Source of the DNA: Fraxinus americana
Taxonomy: Eukaryota > Streptophyta > Magnoliopsida > Lamiales > Oleaceae
Length of the DNA: 64,000 bases
Assembly: GCA_035079005.1 (NCBI GenBank)
Contig: CM068709.1
Location: 35,996,276 to 36,060,275, forward strand
Direction of reading: 5' to 3'
Positions 35,854 to 46,435 of the stretch are shown in pieces (position 1 is the stretch's first letter; each line of letters begins with the position of its first letter). The translations under genes were made by a program, and so were the position numbers. The notes under the pieces are model-generated. The model had not been told where the DNA came from, did not search any database, and worked only from the letters and a program-made list of their open reading frames with translations.

Positions 35854-36416
35854 TTAGTTTAATACCGAAAGACTTGTAGTAGTAATGTACGATTATCAAA
35901 TGGGTTTAAATTGTAAAAGTTATCTCCCAATTTATTAATCGTAGTAGAACAATTCAATTATATTAATTTGAAAAAAAGAAAAAGAAAAAGAAAAAGAACT
36001 AGTATGACCACATTTTAAGAAAAGTTACTAGCATTAAAGGACTCAAAAGAAATGAAAAAACGAATATGCTTTTAATGTAGAGATGCAATATGAAATATAT
36101 TATACTACACAATTCAATGTGAGTCGATTCTCATTCTCACTAAAAATGTCTAGCAAAACATTCTTGATCTAGGGCCAACTTAATTTTTTCAAAAATAATA
36201 AGATTAATAACAATTAATGACTAATTTCGTATCTAATCATTGAACTCGTATAGAATTTGTTGCCCCTATTCTTGGGAAAATATTCGGGTAATAAATATTG
36301 AATCATCCTACATGTACAACCACAGTTCATAATTTTGTTGAACAACTATGAGTTGGCGGGAATCTATACCAGCCATTTTTAAAATTACTAGGTACAAGTA
36401 ACGTGCAATGCACGTT

Positions 36417-36970
36417 TGCTTAGTTTATATTTAATATTTTTGTTTAATAATTAATTTGTTATTAATAAATATATAATTTTTTTTAGTTAATTAAGGGCGT
36501 GTCTGGGCGCGCTGCAAAGAGGAAGGAAAATTGATTATGTTACCGTTTTTTTTTAAACCTACAATCCTACAGTGAGAGAATTGGTCCAAAATTGCGGCTC
36601 CCAACTGCATGAATTGTGTTGCCAACGGCTTGATTTCTGCTGAAAAACAGAAACAGACACTCTATAAATAATTAATGATGTAATGTTTATATAATTGATA
36701 AATAATTAGATGTGTGATTTTGATATTGTGATGTAGGTTGTTGAGTAAGTAAAAGTAGACAAATTTGGAGAAATGTCTAAATTGTAAGGGATCCAAAGTT
36801 CGGGGGCTAAAATGTAAATACTTAAAAGTTGTGCCGAATTTCACGATGAAGATTTGAGAGTGCTCGGAATCAATTGGATAAAGGAAGATGTCAAGGGGAT
36901 CAAATTTAGTCAAAAGATGATTATAAATCAATTTCCAACGGAAAAGTTATGCTCCTGTGTTTTATTCTCA
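36417..36970. other. Intergenic before the tandem array
   Basis: AT-rich, with one minus-strand 89-codon frame (36662-36931) of no recognised family. It may be part of the same unknown element as the 199-bp array. Confidence 0.35.
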
Positions 36971-37967
36971 TATTGAGATCTATTTTTGGCATATGAATTG
37001 AACGAATTGGAGAATGATGTCTGAATTAAAGTTGTAGCCAGATGAGTTATCTTTCCAACGCATTTTGAATCGCCTCAATAGGATATCGGAATACAAAGTT
37101 ATGATAAAAATACTGAAGGAAGGTACAGCTGCCTGTTTAAAACAAGAAATTCCGTTACATAGTCCGTTATATTGAGACCTATTTTTGGCATATAAAGTGG
37201 TTGAATTGGAGAATGATGTCTGAATAAAAGTTGTAACCAAATGAGTTAGATTTCCAATGCATTTTGAATTGCCTCAATCGGATATCGGAATACAAAGTTA
37301 TGATAAAAATACTGAAAGAAGGTGCAGCTGCCTGTTTAAAATAAGAAATTCTGTTACATAGTCCGTTATATTGAGACATATTTTTGACATATAAAGTGAT
37401 CGAATTGTAGAATGATGTCTGAATCAAAATTGTAGCCAAATGAGTTAGCTTTCTAACTCATTTTGAATTGCCTCAATCGGATATCAGAATACAAAGTTAT
37501 AATAAAAATATTGAAAGAAGGTGCAGCTACCTGTTTAAAACAAGAAATTTTATTACATAGTCCGTTATATTGAGACCTATTTTTGGCATAGAAAGTGATC
37601 CAATTGAAGAATGATGTCTGAATCAAAGTTATAGTTAGATGAGTTAGCTTTTCAATGAATTTTGAATCTCCTCAATTGAATATCAAAATACAAAGTTATG
37701 ATAAAAATATTGAAAGAAGGTGTAGCTGCCTGTTTAAAACAAAACATTCCGTTACATAGTCCGTTATATTGAGACATATTTTTGGCATAGAAAGTGATCG
37801 AATTGGAGAATGATGTCTGAATCAAAGTTGTAGCCAGATGGGTTAGCTTTCCAACGCATTTTGAATCGCCTCAATCGAATATCGGAATACAAAATTATAA
37901 TAAAAACACTGAAAGAAGGTAGTCAGGTACAACTGCCTGTTTAAAACAAAAAATTCCGTTACATAAT
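36971..37967. repeat. Five-unit 199-bp tandem array
   Basis: Units start with TATTGAGA(C/T)(C/A)TATTTTT at 36971, 37170, 37369, 37568 and 37767, an exact 199-bp spacing. Each ends in CTGTTTAAAAxAAGAAATTCCGTTACATAGTCC. Units differ by scattered substitutions. The minus-strand frames at 36980-37240 and 37179-37439 are the same repeat one unit apart, not genes. After the last unit a shorter AACAACAAATTCCGTTA-type repeat continues to about 38035. Such arrays often sit in LTR-element leaders or seed satellite DNA. Confidence 0.9.
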
Positions 37968-38084
37968 CCGTTAAAACAACAAATTCCGTTAGTTTTTCCG
38001 TTAAACCAACAAATTCCGTTAAATAGACACTTTTTATATATAGAAAGATTTTTTAATCAATAGTATGGATCTTGACAATATATG

Positions 38085-38576
38085 GATTGTCAACAAAGAT
38101 TATACGAATAATTTTATCCATAAATATTTTCAATTTTTGTAGCCATGACTTTATTAGGTGACATAATTATCTAGGAGCTTAAGACATGTTAGATTATCTT
38201 CGGATTTTAACTTTCACATGAAATGGTGTCTATTCAACTCCATTTAATTTATTTTATGTATTGATACATGATTATTTTCAACCACACATTTATATAATAA
38301 AATATTCTAAACATATACGAAATTTTTTTCTCTACTTTTAAATTACACATTTTCCTAAAAATTACCGTTAAAAACTTTTTTTCCCTATCAAAATGATTGT
38401 CAATTAACAGACACTAATAGAGTATGATTAAAATTTATTAACCTGAATTCCAAAAAAAAAAAAAAAGGTTGACAAACCCAATTAAAATTTATTTATTTTA
38501 TTGATAAAAATGAAATTAACCCAAATATTAATTATTTGTCAACTATTAAGTTATTGGATAAAAAATGTCAGCTCAA
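38085..38576. repeat. Left copy of ~495-bp direct repeat (empty-site copy)
   Basis: Runs from GATTGTCAACAAAG to TGTCAGCTCAA and matches 39445-39939 with few substitutions and small homopolymer indels. Here the sequence left of GATTGTCA is ordinary flank, so this copy keeps the uninterrupted target site. Confidence 0.92.
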
Positions 38577-39444
38577 TCCGGGTGGTCCGGGCCGGGTCGG
38601 CCCGCCAACATGTGAGCCCGGTAACGGCCCGCGTGAAAAAAAGCCCGCCCGCTGCGGGTTCCGGGCCGGTTACGGGTCGGCCCACAATTTTGGACTACAA
38701 CCCATGCCCGCCCGCTGACCCATCCGGATCGAGCCCATGCGGGTCACGGGTCGCGCGGGTCGCGGTTTGTTCCGATTTTGGCCCGTATGATTGTATAAAT
38801 AAAATTATAAAAATATAGAATTTTTCATATTTATAGCAAAAAAATATATTTTTTTATTAAATGTAAACTAAGAATTGAACAAAATGATAAATTCATAATT
38901 ATATCAAGAAATTTTTACATAGAATTCAAATTTAATGTTACATGAATTATTTATAACTTTGCAAACTTCTACAACATTATCATCTTCTAAATTTATTGGA
39001 GAGCAACTATTATTGAAAATAGGATTTTGAGAAAAAGAATCGTGAGAATCTATAATATAGTAGGATTAAAAAATTTAGTAGTGACTAGTGAGAATCGAGA
39101 AGAAAGAAATATAATCAAGATGATGATGATATTTGCAATTGAATAATTGTAATTGTAGTAAGGTAGTAACAAGTATGAATTATAAAGTATAAATGTATAA
39201 TAACTAATGAGAGGGTATTGTAAAAATAATCTCTCCCCTTTTTTTTAATTTTAATTTTATTTTTTTTAATTTTTTTTTACGGGCCGCGGGTTAACCGCAG
39301 CCCGTGGGGTGCAACATGAAGCCCGCGGGTTACACCTCCTTGGCCCGTGAACCGCCCGCACGGGTCACGGGTCGGCCCGCGGTCCCGGCTTTCACGGGCC
39401 GATTTTTACGGGTCATGGCCGGCCCGTCCGTCTTGACACCTCTA
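38577..39444. mobile_element. hAT-like element truncated at its left terminus
   Basis: The right end (inverse TAGAGGTGTCAAGACGGACG) is a standard hAT-type terminus, followed by GATTGTCA. Both subterminal regions are GC-rich and full of CGGGCC/GGCCCG words (38577-38770 and 39280-39430) around an AT-rich core. On the left the expected TAGAGGTG is missing: the element starts directly with TCCGGG after the TCAA that ends the left direct repeat. Frames at 38501-38818 come from the GC-rich repeats. Non-autonomous. Confidence 0.7.
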
Positions 39445-39939
39445 GATTGTCAACAAAGATTGTACGAATAATTTTATCCATAAATATTTTCAATTTTTGT
39501 AGCCATGACTTTATTAGGTGACATAATTATCTAGGAGCTTAAGACATGTTAGATTATCTTCGGATTTTAACTTTCACATGAAATGGTGTCTATTCAACTC
39601 CATTTAATTTATTTTATGTATTGATACATGATTATTTTCAACCACACATTTATATAATAAAATATTCAAAACATATACGAAATTTTTTTCTCTACTTTTA
39701 AATTACACGTTCTCCTAAAAATCATCATTAAAAACTTTTTTTTTTATACCAAAATGATTGTCAATTAACAGACACTAATAGAGTATGATTAAAATTTATT
39801 AACCTGAATTCCAAAAAAGAAAAAAAAAAGGTTGACAAACCCAATTAAAATTTATTTATTTTATTGATAAAAATGAAATTAACCCAAATATTAATTATTT
39901 GTCAACTATTAAGTTATTGGATAAAAAATGTCAGCTCAA
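39445..39939. repeat. Right copy of ~495-bp direct repeat
   Basis: Starts with GATTGTCA, the presumed 8-bp target duplication right of the hAT terminus, and continues past the end of the left copy into CTAATTTGCATCC. Spacing from the left copy is 1360 bp at the start. Confidence 0.92.
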
Positions 39940-40394
39940 CTAATTTGCATCCCTAACTTCAAATTCTAAATTAACAGACGGGTTCAACCTCCCTTTGATT
40001 ACCACTAATATTATTGATGAGTATACAAAAGTCAAGAACTGACAAGTTCTTTTTTTCTTTCTTTCTTTGTTTTGTTTTTCGCTAATTTTTTAAGCTGAGT
40101 TCGTCACTTCCCATGGCAGATTAGATTATTGTCTGCCTCATAAATTAATTGCGTGGGTTTGGCTTTTGTAATTTTCTGTACACCACCACACAGAAAGATA
40201 CAAGTTTTCTGGGTTTTCCTTTTGATTCTCGCATCAAATTGTCAAAGATTCAACCCAAAAAGCTCATCGAGATGCAGGAATTAAAGACCTTTAAGAAGAA
40301 AAAGATGTGGATTTATTCTCATTGATTTCTTTTCCCCATAACCCGGCAGAATCCCAATTTGTTGTCTTTTATTACTTTTCTTCTAATAAAAATA

Positions 40395-40517
40395 ATGTCT
40401 CTTCCATTAACCACCACCAACGCCGCCGTTTCGTCTGTTGCCACTCTCAAGCTCCGCTCTAAAATGCTGTCGTTTTGGTTCGCACCTACCACCCGCCCTC
40501 CTGGCCTTGACCCGTAG
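40395..40517 (+). other. Possible upstream ORF of the bHLH gene (40 codons)
   Basis: ATG at 40395 opens a 40-residue frame (MSLPLTTTNAAVSSVATLKL, then 20 more, ending RPPGLDP) and stops at TAG 40515-40517, 322 bp before the bHLH start. The segment is more GC-rich and codon-like than its AT-rich surroundings. If the bHLH transcript starts upstream (near 40200-40380) this is a leader uORF; it could also be a stand-alone small ORF or chance. A shorter uORF starts at about 40811. Confidence 0.35.
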
Positions 40518-40839
40518 AAGTTTCACTGTTTTTTTGCTTTTATCCAATATTTTTTAGCTATATGTAAAAGAATGTGCAATTTATTCATGCGGGGATAATC
40601 AAGATTTTATTTTTCTTGTTAATTTCAAACACTTGATAAGCACTTGATTTTAATACATATGCTTATAATATTACCTTGTGATCATTTTCTTACAGCTTAA
40701 ATTTGTTAAATTGGGAACACAACTTATTTTGCAAATCAATTCATTCTGATTGTGTTAGCTTTATATACGTGGTTATTCAAATATATGCACACACATAAAT
40801 TTTATATGTTATGAATGTGGTGGGATTGAGAGTGTGAGT

Positions 40840-43584
40840 ATGTATTATAGGAACCCAAGTAGCTTAAACCTTAAATCAGATTGTGAGGGACTTGCAGGGA
40901 ATTGGGGAAGTGGGGCTATGTCAGTTGGGCAATCATTAGTATTGGACTGTGAGAAGGGGGAGCTAGTGAAAACTTTAGGCAAAACAGGGAAGAAGAGGGG
41001 TTTTTCAGAGGCGAAAACAGTTGCCGCTTTGAAGAGCCATAGCGAGGCTGAGAGGAGGAGGAGAGAGAGGATTAATGCTCATTTGGTGACGCTTCGAGGT
41101 CTTGTACCTGGGGAAGAAAAGGTTAGTGATATTTTCTGCTGGTTATGATCTTGAATTACCATAATATTTGATGTTCATGTCTATATTTATCACTAACTAA
41201 CATTGAAATTTGGTGGTACACGATGTATATTCTTGCGCTACTCTTCCTTTGTTTATAGTCGTGCATGAATTAGTGACATGAGTGAAGTTCTCTGCATTGT
41301 TGGAATGATTGTCACAGCTATTGGGATTCATACTTCTGGTGACTGATACACTAAATCTCTTTTTATACGTTTCACTGAAAGTGTTAAATTATTAAGGAGA
41401 TTCATACTTGTGCCTGAGATATGAACTATCTCTAGTGATACATTTTCGTGCAAGTCAGAAACATTGGTGATCCATACGATTTTTTGTTGGATTTGTTTCT
41501 TAATGACTTTTGTCCATTTCTTTTCATTGATCATTTGGTGCATTTTCTATTTATTGACCATTTGCTTCAGAAATCACCGTGTTAGCTGAAAATTTCTGCG
41601 CTCGATTGTCATCTCTATCTCTATTGTTTTTTGTATTTCACATGAATTCCACTTTGAGTTAAGTTTTCTTTTCATTGTAGATAAATCCAATTCTCCATAT
41701 TTGCTTACTATTTATACATCAGATTCACGCTTAATATATGAGCCTTTTGGTTGAAGAAGTAACTTCCACAAACAAAATATGGGAAAAGAAAATTGAAATT
41801 ACTTATAGTCACGGTGCAGGAATCCCGAAAGTCAATGCAAGACGTTAAGAATGCAATTTTAATTGGTAGCCACATCATTGCTTTCATAATAATGGTTATA
41901 TCGACGAAACAGTAAAATTATTAAATGATGTCTAACCTAACAGTAAAACCTAATATTTTCACTGGCTGATTATGCTTTAACAGAACTTGCTATGTGTGTC
42001 CACTGATAAATGGTTAATTTGTTGCAGTCAGTATGTTCATGTTTCCGTCCGAGGGCGTAACCATTGAGGTTGATGTTCTAGAGTATGCCTTCTTATTGGT
42101 GCTTTGAAATTTTATACTAATAAATAAATGATAGATTTGGTGCAGTAAGGATGTTTATGTTTTTGGCCGATGATGTAAGGTTCGAGCTTGATGTTTTTAA
42201 ATTAATGGTTGAGATTGATGTTTTCTGCTGAGGATGTAACATTAAATGTCAATGTGCTCTACTATTGTTTAATTTGAGCAACTCGGGGTTGTTTGCCGAC
42301 TTAAACATATAATAGCATTAAATCATTTTCTTCTTCTAAAATGGTTGATTAGTATTTCTTAATCTAAGGCCAAAGCTGTCAGGTGTCTGCATATAGAAGA
42401 TTTTGATTGGATAGTAGGCTACCTACCAGCCGATGTGCTATGATTATTTCCAATTTTTCCCCATGGACCCCCTTTTAAATTATAATAATTTGAGTACTCT
42501 TATATATTATTGCAATATGACTAGAGTTCAAGTCATACTTTACTAGATTTAATATATCTTTGTGGTTTGCGGTTACCTATTAAAAGAGACATTTAGATAT
42601 GGAGTATAAATAGATTTCGAACATGTAATTTATAGAGTAAGTTGCTATCATATCACTTTCATTGTCACACAATATTGACATTTGACTTGATTGAACAAAA
42701 TTGTGTTGCAAACTTTTTGAATTGAACGAGGCATAAGGGTTATTACTTTGACAATTAAATTTACATAAAATGGAGTTGTTGCTCATTGGTCTTTGTATCT
42801 GTCTAACTCAACTTTTGAATTCGTGCAAGTCAGTCTATGAGTTGGCATATTAATGTTAATTCAGATATAAGAAGATTTTGTATCACTTCTGAATGTTGAA
42901 GAATAAACGTGTCCTCTTTTAATAACTTAAGCTTTTAGATGAAGTGGTTAAACATGCTATGAGAGTTGTTAGTTCAAGTCTAACCAACAGTTGGTTATGA
43001 AAAATGTGCATGCGGAAGATTTTAAAAGTTAATGTTTTGCTTTCGAATTAGATTTGCCACTGTTGCATGTCATGTCAAGAACTAATGTTTAAGCTTCACT
43101 CTTTTTTTCACCTGTTTATCGATAGATGGACAAAGCTACATTACTTGCGGAAGTTATCAGCCAAGTGAAACAATTGAAGAAAACAGCAAAACAAGCCAGC
43201 GAAGATCTACACATTCCAACAGATTCAGATGAAGTTAAAGTTGAAGAACTTGATGAGGATGCAGTAGATGGATCTTTCTCCTTTAGGGCTTCTATTTGTT
43301 GTCATTACAGGCCGGATCTCCTGTCTGATACAAGGCAGTGTCTCAATGTGCTTCCTGTAGATTTGGCAAATGTCGAGATCTCTACTCTGGAAGGTCGGAT
43401 GAAGATTGTGTTCTTATTGACTGGCAGAAGAGACAACATGAATAACAGTGCTGAAGCTCGGGAGCTTACAGCGAGTTCTATTCACGGGGCTTTGAGTTTT
43501 GTAGTGGATCAGTCGTCTGCGTCAGAAGAATTATCTCAACTCATGCTTCCACACAAGAGGCGAAGGGTTAGCTATCTCGACTAG
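40840..43584 (+). CDS. bHLH transcription factor, bHLH30/106/107-like
   Basis: Two exons, 40840-41121 and 43126-43584, joined in phase 0 (donor AAG|GTTAGT, acceptor GATAG|ATG), giving 246 residues. The basic region HSEAERRRRERINAH has the H-E-R residues of G-box/E-box binders. Helix 1 ends at LRGLVPGEEK on exon 1, and MDKATLLAEVISQVKQLK on exon 2 supplies loop and helix 2. An ACT-like dimerisation domain follows (FRASICCHYRPDLLSDTRQC to KIVFLLTGR). The intron inside the loop and the ACT-like tail are typical of the Arabidopsis bHLH30/bHLH32/bHLH106/bHLH107 group. The frame continues upstream from a GTG, but the first ATG is 40840. The 2004-bp intron has only degenerate repeats (42020-42240). 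Confidence 0.88.
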
Positions 43585-44106
43585 CCATAGTGATTTTTAT
43601 GTCTTTATGTCGGTTTGAAGTGGTGAAATACTGCTGCATCTTGTTGGGCTGCATGGAAATTGGATATGTCAATTCAAATTCAGGAAAAAAGGGGAAATTT
43701 TGAATGGAATTTTGCAGCTCCAAGTTTCATGTAAGCCGAAACGTGGGATGAACGTTTCAGGTGCTATTTTAATGTATTCTATTGGCTAAAAGGACTGGTA
43801 TTTGTGTACATATTTGTGTAATCGGTTCATACTTGTGACACTGGAATAACATTTGAAATAAAAAATAAAGGTTCAATATGGATTTTTATAGCATATTTGG
43901 CCCATAAGTATTGGACTACATATCACAGAGTCCTTATGCGTGCAAGTAGGAGTCTCTTGACTTCTATTGAGCGTTTGGCTTTAGTCGATAGAGAACATAG
44001 ACCAATAAAAAGGAGGTCCTGGACTTAGGATCAGACCTCTTGTATTAGTTTAGAAGGAATTGTAGCTGTTATCATGTTTTAAATGGATAACCACTTCCGT
44101 ATCAAA

Positions 44107-44177
44107 GCACCAGTGGTCTAGTGGTAGAATAGTACCCTGCCACGGTACAGACCCGGGTTCGATTCCCGGCTGGTGCA
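44107..44177 (+). tRNA. tRNA-Gly (anticodon GCC)
   Basis: A 71-nt cloverleaf: acceptor stem GCACCAG with CTGGTGC plus discriminator A; D-arm with AGTGGTA; anticodon stem GTACC/GGTAC around loop CTGCCAC, anticodon GCC; T-arm CCGGG-TTCGATT-CCCGG. A- and B-box promoter words are internal, no intron is present, and the 3' T-run about 9 nt downstream fits Pol III termination. Confidence 0.97.
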
Positions 44178-46435
44178 GTTGTTACACATTTTTACTTGCA
44201 TTTTTTCTTTTATGGACTACGATGTTTTGCATCATTTTTAGACCCAACTCCCCTTCTGTTGGATGAACTAGGTTAATTTTTTATCTTTTAAAGGAAAACC
44301 TCAGGTTATATTAATCCGACTATATCAATTACTGTTTGAGATTAATCTGGATTCTTCTTTTTTTCAGCTAAAAAAATACGTATTTCTAGTAGTCATAACA
44401 AAATCAATTATAGGTTCTTGCACGAAGATAACTTTCATCCTGAAAAACACAATAGGCAGTACTGATATAACTAAAAGGCAAATTAAGGATCTTTTTAAAG
44501 CCGATTTTATAGCTTGTAGCAATCATTTTCAATACTTAATGACTATTATTCTTAAAATCAATAATCACTTGATACAGCAATTTGTAGTGGGTCTCCACTG
44601 TCAAATTGTTATCCAAATTTTGAATATGACTTGTTTGATCCAAAAAGATTCATTGATTCACTAGCCTGCTTTAGAATTCCCAACTCTAACGACCTGCATG
44701 GGTTGACTCCCTATTGTCCACCAATTCACATGATTTCATTACATACTACATTGAATCTTGCTTGCTTTCACGGGTCCTTGCCAGGCAAAACAAAAGTGGG
44801 GCCTGCATTAATTTTTTTAAAACATGTGGAGCCCGCCTGTTGTGAGGGGCCTGTAAGACCCCTGTGAACCATTTGTATTAGTTTAACCGAATTTTTTTGT
44901 TTTATTTGCAAAATAAGTGCGAGTACAATCGGCTAAGCTTAAAAAGTTTGCTTAATCATAATTAAAAGTAAGTAAGTTATTGTTTTTTACGGTAAAGTTT
45001 GAGATAATTTCGAAAAATAAGTACGAGTTTCTTAATCAACCAAAAGTTGAAGTTATTGAACAAAGGAAAATTTATTCACATCTTCTATACGATTTTCTCA
45101 TGGAGTTCACGGGCAAAATAAGAGCTTTTGGGTAGCAAAAAGTAGGCCCGCTTAATAATTATAAGTATGACATAAGTGAATAAGCAAGCTTTGAAATAAA
45201 TAAATAAATAAAGTATTTATTAGCCAAAATAAAAAAAATAAGTAAACTATTGCTTAAAAAAAAGTAAAGCATGAGTTTCTTTTTGAAAAATAAAAATAAA
45301 AGCTGAATTTAAGTATATTTGCTGATATTAATGTACATTTAAAAGCTGATGGTTTAGATTGCCAAAAGGGCAAAGACCATCAAAACATTGTTCTTTTTTG
45401 GTAATTTTGACTGTTTTTTTCTAATTAAACCTTAATAAAGTGGAAGTATATATAAATAATGGGATTGATGAAATTATAGACGTGGGACCCAGTCCAGAAT
45501 GTTAGATCAACCTCCCAGCAGACGACCACTATCACATGAAATTTTCAAATGTGAGCTGTGGTTTTGGCATCATTAGGGACAAGAAGACAAGGACCATTAC
45601 AAAAAACCATTCCTTAATCATTTCAATTTTTTGCTTAATCCAAATTCATTGAAACCGCAAGTTGCAAGAATTGACGTTAAAATCTGCTAACCAATTTTGA
45701 ACGGAAAATCATCGAACTTTGACTAATTGAATTTTTATCCCATGTGTGAAATTGTGTAGTTAAAAATAAGGCAAAAGTTATGAGAAATTTTTTAAAAAAT
45801 TTGTATCGTTGACAATGAGTGTGGGGAAGATAGATTTTCTAACGAGAACTCAAATCATATTTTCTGTTATTGGATTTCGATTTCTACCTTAAAATGTCAA
45901 TACTGTTGAGAGAGAATAATAAAATCCTTATATGTTGATTAATATTTTTTTATTTAATTGACACTGAGCGCTACCCAACCCTACGAAATAACGATTCATA
46001 TGAGAACATCAATCTTGAAATTCGATTGTTCATTTGAGCTTTAGACAAATCAAAATCGCTTATTTGAGCTTATACCATATTAAGTCTCAAAGTTCCAGTT
46101 TAAAATATTCTCATTAATACATGTGATAAGTTGGGCTTCATTTGTTGGAAATCGATTGAATGGACAGTAACATTTTAAGAGCAAAATAAAGCAAATGAAA
46201 AAAAAATCCAGATGACATGAGTAAATTTTTTAGTTCCAATAAAGCAAATGAGGTGACTCTTCTTGCCAAATAAATCCAAGATTCCCAACTCATGTAAGAC
46301 ATATATAAATCGATATTTCTCTGTACCGACGCTCCAAACGAACCATGTGAACCAAGAATATAAATGGTAAACAGCTTTTCTTCACTACTTTTGTTTGTTA
46401 TTACTTTCACCTCTCTCGTGTACTGAAACCCAATA
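44178..46435. other. Intergenic, no gene seen
   Basis: AT-rich. The 78-codon frame at 44631-44867 has no recognised family. Old repeat words (GTTGATTAAT, TTGAGCTT) near 45900-46090 resemble the dispersed repeat at 7576-8063. The last ~300 bp should hold the TBL promoter. Confidence 0.45.

Noticed and set aside
36980..37439. Two overlapping 86-codon minus-strand frames with similar products
   Set aside because: They are the same 199-bp tandem repeat read one unit apart.
38501..38818. Pro/Gly/Arg-rich frames
   Set aside because: They are by-products of the CGGGCC-rich hAT subterminal repeats.
38085..39939. LTR retrotransposon with ~495-bp LTRs
   Set aside because: The repeats begin TG and end CA-like by chance, but there is no matching 5-bp duplication, primer site or polypurine tract, and the interior is a hAT-type element with its own terminus.
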